The position numbers and the translations under genes are program-made. Below the pieces are notes generated by a model, which was given only the letters and a program-made list of their open reading frames with translations, had not been told where the DNA came from and did not search any database. 64,000 nucleotides of DNA from Euryodendron excelsum. Lineage: Eukaryota > Streptophyta > Magnoliopsida > Ericales > Pentaphylacaceae. Position 1 is the first letter of the stretch. Every line of letters starts with the position of its first letter. Location: NCBI GenBank assembly GCA_033060915.1, contig CM065387.1:29409501-29473500 (forward strand), given 5' to 3'. This document shows positions 1 through 9,690 of this stretch, piece by piece.

Positions 1-1132
1 GAAAAGATCGAACCTCCTTTTCCCCTTTTGGTGTAGGCATTTTAACAACGGATTTTACTTTGGCAGGATCAACCTCTATCCCTTTTTCATTGACTATAAA
101 CCCCAACAGTTTCCTTGAAGATACTCCGAATGTGCATTTGGCCGGATTTAGCTTAAGCTGATATCTACGGAGACGATCAAACACCCTCTGCGACTTGAAC
201 AGGTGGTCTTTCCGCTGCTTGGACTTGACGATCATGTCATCCACATAGATCTCTACTTCCTGAGGCATCATGTCATGGAATAAAGTTACCATGGCTTTTT
301 GGTAGGTTGCCCCTGCGTTGCGAAGCTCGAATGGCATGACTTTATAACAGTATACTCCCTAGGGGGTAATGAAAGCAGTCTTCTCCCGATCCTCTTCGGC
401 CAGCTTGATCTGATTATATCCCGAAAAACCGTCCATGAAGGAAAGCATTCCATGACCGGCCGTGTTGTCAATAAGCAAGTCTATGTGTGGAAGAGAAAAA
501 TCATCCTTTGAACTGGCCCTGTTAAGGTCCCGAAAGTCAATGCACATCCGCACCTTGCCATCTTTCTTAGGTACCGGGACAATATTAGCCAGCCATTGAG
601 GATACTCTACTACTTGCAGAAATCCTGCCTGGAATTGTTTAATCACCTCCTCCTTGATCTTCAGGCTCCATTCGGGTTTCAATCTTCTTAGCTTCTGCTT
701 AAAGGGTTTTATCTACGGGTCCAAGGGTAGTCTATGTTCCACAATGGATACATCTAGTGCGGACATGTCTTGATAGGACCATGCGAAAACATCCAAGTAT
801 GCACGCAAAAGTTCCAATAATTCTTTGCGCTGCCATTGATCTAGGCCTGTACCGATTCTAAGCTCTTTCGGATCCCCTTCATTTCCCAAATTAACGGTTT
901 CCGTTTCCTCAATGTTTGGGGTATTACGATTCTCATGTCTTTCTACTTGTTCCCGAATTTCCTCTAGCACTTCTTCTGTAAAATTTACATCTTCTTCAAT
1001 TCCTAGTTGTTGGTAATCAAACTCGGTGTTCAAGTCATCATTTATCAAGATTGGCATTCTTCGGATTAGCTGAGTAAGATATCGGATGCAAGGGTCCCTG
1101 GCATGGAAAATAGTGTACAATAAATCAAACAA
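1..1132 (-). pseudogene. Reverse transcriptase domain of element I (broken, partial)
   Basis: A gypsy-type RT that copies element RNA into DNA. Reading down the minus strand from 1132, an acidic lead-in (ends at a TAG at 713-715) is followed in the same frame by the RT fingers and palm: a KPEWS segment, VPVPKKDGKVRMCIDFRDLN and the FMDGFSGYNQI block holding the first catalytic Asp. An in-frame TAG at 359-361 stands where the family normally has Trp (TGG to TAG). The frame then continues through VMPFELRNAGATYQ (Glu replaces the usual Gly) to the catalytic YVDD at 236-247 and the thumb, open to base 1. All pieces share one frame, so decay is by point nonsense mutations, not frameshifts. RNase H and integrase should follow outside the window. 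Confidence 0.9.
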
Positions 1133-1210
1133 GAAAGGAATATTTTTTTTTTCATTGAGAACTTGATTTTAAAAAGTTAAGACAAATACATTTAAAAGGA
1201 TAAAGTTTGT
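1133..1210 (-). other. Non-coding spacer between protease linker and RT, intron-like
   Basis: On the minus strand the linker frame stops at 1211-1213 and coding similarity resumes near 1132. The spacer is T-rich, has a GTATTTG that could be a donor, a CTTAAC branch-like motif, and is followed by an acceptor-like TTCCATGCCAG (about 1096-1106) just inside the next open stretch. Ogre elements are known to splice out a short intron between protease and RT, and the position here matches. The spacer length is a multiple of three but contains stops. Whether it is spliced cannot be seen from the DNA. Confidence 0.4.
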
Positions 1211-1588
1211 TTATGGCGAATCAGTTGCTCCAGGATCTCGCCCTAAATGGGCTCTGTACCGAAACTTGCGAGCGCGGATGATGTCCTTGCTGGCCCAATT
1301 ATGCAACTTTTCGCCTGGCAACATTGCTCGAATGGATCCATCTTGGGTTACTCCGATGCTAGCCGTCATGACGGGCGCTTCTTCTTGGACCTTTCTCTTC
1401 TTTTTACTTGATATAGGTATTCCTTCCCCCATGTCCAATTGCTTGAATTGGTCTGAGAGTTCCATGACAGCTTTCTTATCAGCTCTCTTCTTCCGTGCTG
1501 CTTCTATTTTCTCATTTCTTGTGGGTTCATACCCCAACCCAAAGGTGGGTTTAGCCGACGGTACTTTTATAATTTCAGGTCTTCCTTG
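1211..1588 (-). pseudogene. Protease-RT linker of element I, basic region
   Basis: It continues in frame from the protease ORF after a single TAA (1589-1591). The segment is charged and low in hydrophobics, with a Lys/Arg-rich stretch (SSKKKRKV) that resembles a nuclear-localisation sequence, and ends at a stop at 1211-1213. Comparable linkers follow the G-patch-like tail in Tat/Ogre polyproteins. I infer it was translated as part of one polyprotein and is now cut off by a nonsense mutation. No catalytic motif is visible. Confidence 0.65.
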
Positions 1589-3076
1589 TTAACATCTCCC
1601 TAATCCTTTGCCTGGATGGAAGCCATTTGCTTTAAAATACCGTACTACCATCTGAGAGTTCCTGGAATATTTTGGCTCCACTTGATCTTCTTTCTGCACA
1701 ACAGTGATATATTCGAACGATTGAAAACAAGAGGGCAGTTTAGTGTCAGATGCAACGATATCAGCCTTGTATACAACGAGCTCTTTTTCAGCGAAAATAG
1801 AGATTAGCTTGGAGCCCACGATGAACTTGACTTTCTGATAAAGGCTAGAAGGAACCGCGCCCGCCGAATGAATCCAGGGCCTTCCTAACAGCAAATTATA
1901 GATAGCCGGAATGTGTAAGACTTGGAATTTAATTGTGACGGTTACTGGCCCTATCTTAACAGGCATTTCAATTTCCCCCATGGCTTCCCTTCGAGAACCA
2001 TCAAAGGCACGGATGATCATACCACTATTCTTCAAATAGGTTTGGTCCATTCCCAGCCTTTTCAGGGTAGAATACGAGCATACGTTTAAAGCCAATCCAT
2101 TATCTATCAGTACTTTGGCTACCATCTTTCCTCTTGTCTTTACAGCAATATGCAAAGCCCGGGTATGGCCTGTTCCATCAGCCGGAATCTCGTCATCAGT
2201 GAAGGTGATAATGTTTGGGGCCATAATGAGACTCACCATGTCATGTAGATTATCTAGCGTGAAATTCTCAGGCACATGAGCATCCTTGAGGATCTTTATT
2301 AGAGCATTCCGGTGCACCTCAGAAGTGAGTAGCAAACCCAACATTGAAATATGGGCTGGGGCTTTCCTAAGCTGTTCCATGATATCGTAATCGACCTTTC
2401 CTAAAGCTTTGGTGAATTCTGACATCTCCTGATCTGTTGGTTGGCTGGAGCACTCTCCTTTTTTATCCTTCCCCTTCCTTTTTCTTTCCACTTCAACAGA
2501 GGTGTAAAAGTGCCCTGACTGAGTCATTCCCCCTATTTCTGTTACAGGTTCTCCGGTGCCCTTATCAGGTGGGTAATCCCATGGGACATTATGAAGACTG
2601 GGTATTTGTGTTTGGGTTATGGTGAGAAGAGTTATCCTTGGATTTATGAGCAAAGGGATTGCCACAGGCGAAGGGTTGGTGAGGATGGGTAAAGTGGTGG
2701 GCACAATTGGCTTCTTTGGCAAGACTAAAGGTAGCTTAGGTTGTATGTCTCCTTGGTTGTTGGTTTGAGGTTCAGGTCGAGCCATAGCGATCATGGGTTT
2801 AGGTTCGAATAATGTAGTAAGGATAAGGTGATAATAGGAAGGGTCCGGTAAGGCTCCTATGGTTAGGTTCATGTCAGGTTGATAAGATTGCGTGGTTACG
2901 AAGGAATGATCTTGGTATTCGGGCTCCTCTAAGGCAGGAATTGTCCCTTCTGAGATTGCGGTAAGTGGGTTGCATAGGGGGTTTCTGCTAACATTCTTGC
3001 TTTCCAATGGTATGCTCTCCTGAAGCTTGTGAACCAAGGCCTTCACTATTATGGAGGATGTTGGACTAGTATTCAT
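1589..3076 (-). CDS. Retropepsin-like aspartic protease region of element I (495 aa open frame)
   Basis: The longest open frame in the window; the ATG at 3076 is its first. Residues 1 to about 190 are Pro/Ile-rich and unrecognised. A basic patch (ERKRKGKDKKG) follows, then a conserved helical segment (QLRKAPAHISMLGLLL, HRNALIKILKDAHVP) and FTDDEIPADGTGHTRALHIAV, all typical just before the retropepsin of Tat-type elements. The protease core has its active-site loop at residues 325-327 (DNG, bases 2096-2104), with Leu where Ser or Thr is usual next, so it is probably inactive. LLGRPWIHSAGA is the second conserved block. The C-terminus, GFHPGKGLGR, is G-patch-like. A TAA ends the frame, while linker and RT continue in frame. 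A Gag-type matrix/capsid and a zinc knuckle, expected upstream, are not there; the ORF begins next to the leader, which suggests a gag deletion. Confidence 0.85.
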   Translation of the reverse strand: MNTSPTSSIIVKALVHKLQESIPLESKNVSRNPLCNPLTAISEGTIPALEEPEYQDHSFVTTQSYQPDMNLTIGALPDPSYYHLILTTLFEPKPMIAMARPEPQTNNQGDIQPKLPLVLPKKPIVPTTLPILTNPSPVAIPLLINPRITLLTITQTQIPSLHNVPWDYPPDKGTGEPVTEIGGMTQSGHFYTSVEVERKRKGKDKKGECSSQPTDQEMSEFTKALGKVDYDIMEQLRKAPAHISMLGLLLTSEVHRNALIKILKDAHVPENFTLDNLHDMVSLIMAPNIITFTDDEIPADGTGHTRALHIAVKTRGKMVAKVLIDNGLALNVCSYSTLKRLGMDQTYLKNSGMIIRAFDGSRREAMGEIEMPVKIGPVTVTIKFQVLHIPAIYNLLLGRPWIHSAGAVPSSLYQKVKFIVGSKLISIFAEKELVVYKADIVASDTKLPSCFQSFEYITVVQKEDQVEPKYSRNSQMVVRYFKANGFHPGKGLGRC

Positions 3077-4485
3077 TACTTATAACAATGACGACAACAA
3101 TTACAAATTAGAGTTTGGTTCTCGGAGAAATCTATGCAATGCATGTCCTAGGGTGCCCTTCTTTAGGAGGGAAATTAGCCATGATGTATTGGCTCATTTT
3201 TTGAGATAGGGGATTTGCCCCTGTATGCAGAAACTTTACCGTCCAGTAGGAACCATCGGCCATCCATGCATTCATTCATAAAAATAAAAACAATACATTG
3301 AATTTTGGGTTTCAGATACAAAAGAGTTGAAATACATTTTAATAGGGGGAGGGGGAACATTTTCTTTTGGACTTCCACCTATCTACTTTTACAAAAGCCC
3401 TAAACTACACTTGAGTCTTCGGATTCGCCTTCCTTGGATTTGATGACGAGGATGTCGCTAAAAGACCTTGTTGATTGATTGCCCCTTGTCTTCTTGGCAA
3501 CCCTATCTCCGTGAGCATAGAGGGATTGGGGCCCCTCTTATGGAATGAATTGAGATGCATGAAATGAGTCCTTAGGGTTACGCGGGAACCTTTAGGGTTT
3601 GGGTAGGTTTAATGCAAGGGAGAGTGACCTTGGTGTCACTCTCAATGGGTTGATCATATGCATGAGAATGCAGTGACTTGAGTTACTTGGAACTCTTGTC
3701 TTGACATGAAATATGGAATACATGAACATGGGTATGCAAAAAGTATAAGGAGAGAGAAATGCAACAGCAAGATAAACATGCATGCATGAGTAATTATGCA
3801 AGCATTATAACAGTATGAATACAGTCAGTATAACAGCAGGAATAAGCAGGTATAAATAAAAGTAAGAGCAGTCGCCCTTTCCTCCGTGATTTTGAAAACA
3901 ATGCTCGTATCTTAAATCCGGCAGAGGTTCGGCTATGCATGGTGTCTATATGAGTATGAGGTTGAGGGTTGACTAATGCGTCCTAAAAAGGTTTGGTCCC
4001 CGGATCTTTAAACCTAGGCCCACTCCCCGTGGTGGTGCCATGATCGATTGGTGATCCGAGCGGGGGAACCATCAAGAGGCCGTATGCGAAGAAACTGACG
4101 CAGCATCTTGCCCACAACCAATATACCGTTCCCCCTTTCTAACTAGAAAGAACATATCAGGGTATGAAAGTATGCAAAATGCAAGTGCACATGCAGTGTG
4201 TGTGATTTTTAAAAGTGGAGGAAAGAGCCCAACAACTCCCATTCATCTTGTTCATCACATTCATGCATAGCAGTTAATAAAACTTAAGCAAAAAGCGCAC
4301 CTACAAAACAAAGATGCAAGTGTTAGTATGTGGATGACAAACATAATACAAGATAATATGAATAAAGGCATATTTTTTGAAAACAGTTTTGAAAATTTAA
4401 AGTGAATAGGATTGAACCAAGTTAATTGAAAACTCTACATGGGTGAAGGGTAAAGAGACATGACTATGGCCTAACCCTCTAAGTA
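3077..4485 (-). other. Long untranslated leader of element I
   Basis: This 1.4 kb stretch has no convincing ORF. It is homologous to two other stretches, 19841-21149 and about 37990-39475, each directly inside the U5 end of a minus-strand Tat/Ogre LTR, which identifies it as the family's leader. The best-conserved block is about 4030-4145, with a GC-rich core GATCCGAGCGGGGGAACCAT. Near 4303 the minus strand reads TTTGTTTTGTAG followed by GTGCGC, a good acceptor-like site that is recognisable in all three copies. Packaging, translation or splicing roles are possible but not shown. Confidence 0.7.
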
Positions 4486-4503
4486 TCCTCAGCGGAGTCG
4501 CCA
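4486..4503 (-). other. Primer binding site, tRNA-Arg(ACG) type
   Basis: On the minus strand the 18 bases TGGCGACTCCGCTGAGGA lie two bases inside the LTR end. From memory, the 3' end of plant tRNA-Arg(ACG) plus CCA is complementary to this at 17 of 18 positions; the mismatch is a C/G to T/A transition. Arg primers are known for Ogre elements. This site fixes the element's orientation as minus and shows that LTR 4506-9690 is the 5' LTR. Confidence 0.8.
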
Positions 4504-7500
4504 GCTGTCGTGCCCAGATTTTTCGCACTCGAGGAATACTCAAACAAGTGGAAAAAATGTTGTACTCTCTCGTTAGAACTCACCCTCCTAAAAGAATGAG
4601 TGCGACTAAGTTTAAATTGAAAAATTGGTTTGAATAAAGGACTATTAGAAAAAGATTTGGAGTCGCCACCTAACTTGATTAAGGTGAGTTAGGTCACCTA
4701 AAAACTAAACATAATTCGAAAACTACACTTAGGATTTTTGGAAAACGATTTTCAAAACATCTCCTCAAGAGAGGGTTTTTAAGAAAAACAGGTTATTTGG
4801 TAACCTTTGGAAAACATGTAGCCCTTTTTGAAAGTAACTCCATTTTGGTCTTTGAAATGAGTGATCCTAGGTTCGGAGGTTGGTTACGTATAGGGAAGAC
4901 GCACTAAGCCATCACCCTACCCCGCCCTTTCGGTACCTACATGTCAATCTACCCTAGATTTACCTATGAGAGTCTTTAACTAATCAATATTCAACCCTAT
5001 TCACTTTGAAAAACAATGCTTGAAAAGAAACTAACATGATGCATGATATGCAAGTGCAAGGAAAGAGAATTGAAAAATAGATTTGAAAAAAGATTGATTT
5101 GAAATTGATTTGATTTGGAAAATAGATTTGAAGAGATGGTATTGAAATTGGAAAGTTTGAAAATTTAGAAATAGAAATTTAAAATTGGAAGTTTGAAAAT
5201 AGATTAGAGATTTGAAAAGATTGTAGAATTTGAGATTTGGAAAATCTGGTGGAATTTGAAATTTGAAAGAAGTTGTGGAATTGAAAATTTGAAAAATGTG
5301 GAGACCACACCCGTGAGGGTTGCCTACATATCCTTTTGGAGGAATCAGGCCAGTCGTAGTTCGGACAAGATTCCGATTAGAAATAAAAGAGTTGATTTGG
5401 AAAAGAGATTGAATTGGAAGATTGAGAACTTGAACTTTGAATAGAGGATTGAAAATTGAAATTTAGAATTTTGGAATTAAAAAGATTGAATTTTGATTTG
5501 AAGATTTGAAAAGACTTGACTTTGAAAAACTTGGTTTTAGGAAACCTAGACTAAGAAAGATTGGTTTTAGAAAGGACTTGAGATTAAGAAAGATTGGATT
5601 TGACTTGGAAAGATTTGGAAAGATTGGATTGAATTTAGGAAAAGTTCGGATTAGGAAAGGTTCGAAATAGGAAAGTGTCATTTTAGTTTTGTTTTAGGAA
5701 AGTTTCAATTTAGGAAAGTGTTCAAATTAGGAAAGCACCATTTTTGGAAAGTTTTGGAATTAGGAAAGTTTTCAATTAGGGAAGTTTTCAAATTAAGAAA
5801 AGTTTCGAAATTAGGAAAGTTTTGAATTTGGAATGTTTTGAAATAGGGAAGTTCTGAAAATTGGAAAGTTTAGAAAATAAGGAAGTTTTGAAAATGGGAA
5901 AGTTTTGAGTTTAGAAAGTTTTGAAATTTGGAAGGATTTGAAATTTAAAAAGTTTGGAATTTAGAAATATTTAGGTTTAGAAAGATTTAACTTAAGAAAG
6001 TTTTGAATTTGGAAAGATTAGAAATTTAGAAAGTTTAGGATTTAGAAAGTTTTAGAGTTTTAGAAAATCTTGAGATTAGGAAAGGTTTGAGTTTTAGATT
6101 TAGAAAGTTAAGATTTGGAAAGGGATAGAATTAGGAAAGGGTTGAATTAGGAAAGATTTGAAAACTTAGTTTTAAAATTTAGGAAAGATTTTTATGTTCA
6201 AGTTTTGGAAACTTAAGATTTAGGAAAGTAGGAGATTAGGAAGGAATTGAATTAGGAAAGATTTGGATTTTGAAATTTAAGGAAAGATTTAAAGTTTAGG
6301 TTTAGGAAACTTATGGTTTAGGAAGGTGGGAAATTAGGAGAGAGTTGAATTAGGAAAGGATTGGATTTTGTTTTCAATAACGGAAGATTGGATCTAGTTT
6401 CCTAAAGAAAAAATTGGATTTGGTTTCCTAAAGGGAAGATTTAATTTGGTTTCCTAAAGGGAAGATTGGTTTTGATAAGGATTTGGAAAGGGAAGTTTTA
6501 GAAACCCTAGATTTGGGAGATTATAGTTTTGACATAGAAAAGAGGTTTTCGGAAACCTAATTTTGACGTAGAAAACGGGAGTTTTTGGAGACCTAGGTTT
6601 GGGGAAAAATTGAAAATCATTTTTTTGGAAAGAAAATAAGGGTTTCCTAATTGTGAGTTCTAGGGCTTGACTTGGGCATCAAGAAAAGAGTTTTTTGGAA
6701 GGTGTGTTTTTGGGAACAAAGATTTTTAGAAGGGAATCCTAGGGAGGAGTTTTTGGAAAGTGTGTTTTTGGAAACAAGTTTTTTTGAAATGAAATCCTAG
6801 AGAGGAGTTTCTAAAAGGAAGATTTTGGAAAGAGAGTTCTTGGAAAGATTTTTGGGGAGAGTTTTTCTAGAAAAGAGACCTAGGGAACGTTTTTGGAAAG
6901 TGGATTTTGAAGAGAGCGTTTTGGAAAGGAGTTGAAAAAGGAAGTTTTGAAAAATAGGTTTTTGGAATGAGTTTTTGAAAACAACTTTGGAAAGGAGAGT
7001 TTTAGAAAAATACGTTGAAAAAGAGATTTCTAGGAAGAGATTTTTGAAAAGAGAGTTTCTAGAAGGTGTAAAAACGTCTCACTTTCCTAAAGCGATTCTA
7101 ACCATAAGAGGGCTAGAACCACTTTAAAAAAGTGGTTTTGAAAACAACAAAGGTTGGAAAATATGGACCATGTTGGTCACTTTAAATGTAACACTTTCCT
7201 AAAGCAACCCTAGCCGTTAAGAAGCTAGAATCACCCTTGGATTGTGATTTTGAAAACAAGTTTTGAAAAAGAGGAATTTGATGCAATTTTGAAAACAAGT
7301 TTGAAAACAATTTTGCAGACACCTTTGGAAACAATTTCTGAAAGATGCAAGATCATGATATGCACAATGCAATTTGGAGTCGTGAACATATAAGGCTAAG
7401 GCTTCACCACATAATCAAGGGGGCCGGACCCACGTGGTTTCCGGTTAGCCTAAAGGAAAGCCCCCGACACGGTGACCCTCTGATAGTCTAATCCTACACA

Positions 7501-7955
7501 TGGACCGGGAGTCCCCTTGTTCCAAGCACGCAAAGAAAGGGGAGGAAAGAGATGGGGGATTAAAATAGAAGAGAACCCAAGTGGGTTAGGAGAGAGAAGA
7601 GAGAGGGGGAAGTTCGGAAGTTTAAATAGAGAACATACCTTGTATCTTGTTTATTTTGCGCGCCTTGCTTGTCTTCGATCTTCGGTTTTCGTCTTGATCT
7701 TCGTCTTCAATCTTCAAGAGTTGTCTTCAAGCTTTAGATTGCAGCTCTTCAAGTCTTCAAAGGAGGGTTGAAGGCTAGTGTATGAGTGTATGGGGGTGTG
7801 TATGAGTGTATAGGAGGCTAAGATTTAGTGTATGGTGGCTAGGGTTTGGAAAACCTAAGGAGGCTAGGGTTTATGAAGTGCTCGAGCTCTGTATATCGAA
7901 TTATAAGATTTTTGGTTTAAGTTTGCGGATCTTTTTCACGCTGGAAAAGACTCTG

Positions 7956-7963
7956 TATTTATA
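7956..7963 (-). promoter_or_regulatory. TATA box of LTR-1
   Basis: The minus strand reads CTCTATAAATACAGAG. The same TATAAATA sits at the matching place in LTR-2 (13680-13687), LTR-3 (24283-24290), LTR-5 (42303-42310), LTR-6 (48333-48340) and, on the plus strand, LTR-7 (59360-59367). This independently fixes the LTR orientation. Confidence 0.7.
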
Positions 7964-9040
7964 GAGGGAGGAATACACTAGCGCCTGTTGCAGTGGCGCC
8001 AAGGCAAAATTGCTCTTAGCGCCACTGGGGGTGGCGCTAGGCCAATTCTTGGCTTGGGGCCACTACTAGTGGCGCTAGCTAGTTAGGAAACTTTGTAAGT
8101 CGACAAGCAACGTATCTTTGACTAGATTTGGGCGCTTGTACTAGTGACTACCATGCAATTTTTAGCCTGGTTTCATTAGGAGTGACTCTGGAAAGTGCGG
8201 GAATGATTTGAAGAAGCCGGGAATGACCCGAAAGGCTGAAAAAGAGCAGGAACACTTAAACTAGTGTCCCGGAGGTATTTGGCTTGAAAAATGAGTACGA
8301 GATGTGTCAGAAGGGTTGACCGGGCCTTTAGGGGCAAAACGGTCAATTGGATCGGGAAGCTGCCGGAACGGACTCGGACTGTAACGGAAGAAGACTCGAG
8401 ATTTGGAAACATTATTCAGAATGTTCCCAAAGGTTGCCAGTTTGATACCTAGAGCCGGTGTGGTCGGAAAAGGTGATCGGCCTACCAGGGGCAAAATGGT
8501 CATTTTGTACCGGGTTGGCTGGAACTGACTCGGAACGATCCGAAAGGATAAAGAAAGATTTAGAACACTATAAAAAGTATTCTCGGGAAGTTTTCGGTTT
8601 GATACCCAAAGCTGGTGTGATCGGAAAAGAGGACCGGCCTACTAGGGGCAAAACGGTCATTTTGCATCGGGTTTGCCAGAACTGACTCGGAATGATCCAG
8701 AAAGGTAGAGGAAGGTTGAAAATACTATAAGAGATATTCTCGAAAGGTTACCGATTTGATACCCAGAGCCGGTGTGGTTCCCGGGGCATTCGGATGCCTA
8801 GGGGCAAAATGGTCATCTTAACCGGAAAGTCTCGGAAAAGATCCAAGGGGCAGTTTGGTGATTTTTCACCGAAGTGGGCTAACAGACACTGGTGTTGACC
8901 TGAGTTTTGAGTGTTTCCGCCACTCTGACGGCGGTTGTCGTGACACAGGGGTTTATTGGCATTTCCCTATATCGATCTATTTGTGAGTACTTTTGCTACT
9001 CTAACGGTTGTGATGTTTGCGAGTATTTTCGCTACTCGGA

Positions 9041-9490
9041 TCGTCTTGAGGAATAAACTGTCTTGAGAGAGGGATTGGAAAGGGGACTTATCGTCTCCGA
9101 AAAGACGTGCCTGATTTGGAATCGTCTCGAGGAATAAACTGTCTCGAGAGAGGGATTGGAAATGGAACTTACCGTCTTCGAAAAGACGTGCTTGGATTGG
9201 AACCGTCTCGAGGAATAAATTGTCTTGAGAGAGGGATTGGAAAGGGGTCTTACCGTCTCCGAAAGGACGTGCTGGGATTGGAACCGTCTCGAGGAATAAA
9301 CTGTCTCGAGAGAGGGATTGGAAAGGGGACTTACCGTCTTCAAAAAGACGTGCCTGGATTGGAACCGTCTCGAGGAATAAACTGTCTCGAGAGAGGGTTT
9401 GAAAAGGGGTCTTACCGTCTTCGAAAAGATGTGCCTGAATGGAATAAATTTACCGTCTCGAGAAATCAACTGTCTCGAGAGAGGGGTTGG
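9041..9490 (-). repeat. 81-bp minisatellite in LTR-1 U3 (about 5.5 units)
   Basis: Units contain GTCTCGAGGAATAAACTGTC, then GGATTGGAAAGGGG and a hairpin of the form CGTCTTCGAAAAGACG. The period is 81 bp, measured from 9123 to 9204. Because 81 is divisible by three, open frames persist on both strands; these are not real genes. Confidence 0.85.
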
Positions 9491-9690
9491 AATAAAAAAG
9501 GAAAGGACATTGCCCCTAAGGGCATTTTGGTCATTTTACCTCTATTTGGGCCTGGCAGGCCCGCGAAGCGATGGACAGACGGGATTTGGACTTAGAAAAA
9601 TTGGTTTTGGTTGGAATACGCCCACAATGACTTGAAAACAAGTCTGGACGGAGTGTAAACTGCCGAGCGGTAAAAAACGGGGTGCTTACA

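Larger units (their letters stand above)
1..9690 (-). mobile_element. Element I: Tat/Ogre-lineage Ty3/gypsy retrotransposon, 5' part
   Basis: Read on the minus strand the order is 5' LTR (9690 to 4506), tRNA-Arg-type primer site (4503 to 4486), long leader (4485 to 3077), protease region (3076 to 1589), linker, and reverse transcriptase running off the window at base 1. RNase H, integrase and the 3' LTR lie outside. The retropepsin followed by a glycine-rich G-patch-like tail, a short non-coding spacer before RT, very long LTRs and an Arg primer site fit the Tat/Ogre branch. A Gag domain expected between leader and protease is absent, so this copy looks internally deleted. It is inserted in an older LTR fragment (9691 onward); the bases AAAAC at 9691-9695 would be one target-site copy, the other lying outside the window. 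Confidence 0.85.
4506..9690 (-). mobile_element. LTR-1: 5' LTR of element I (5185 bp)
   Basis: It starts (minus strand) TGTAAGCACC at 9690 and ends GGGCACGACA at 4506, a TG...CA LTR. Contents in plus coordinates: U5 end with a PBS-like motif (4659-4668) and a GGTGA/TCACC inverted repeat (4683-4698); about 1.9 kb of degenerate AGGAAAGTTTTGAAATT-type purine-rich repeats (about 5080-7010); a leader with telo-box motifs (7840-7847, 7865-7872); the TATA box (7956-7963); GGCGCC palindromes (7981-8082); a 157-bp tandem repeat (about 8280-8790); and an 81-bp minisatellite (9041-9490). No protein is encoded; ORFs here are repeat artefacts. Flanks differ, as expected for an LTR of a longer element. Confidence 0.85.

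Noticed and set aside
9032..9595. Open frames of 145 and 162 codons with repeated 27-residue units
   Set aside because: They coincide exactly with the 81-bp minisatellite in LTR-1; both strands are open because the unit is divisible by three.
4506..9690. LTR-1 as a solo LTR
   Set aside because: Flanks differ (CCAGC and AAAAC), and a primer site plus leader follow it, so it is the 5' LTR of element I.
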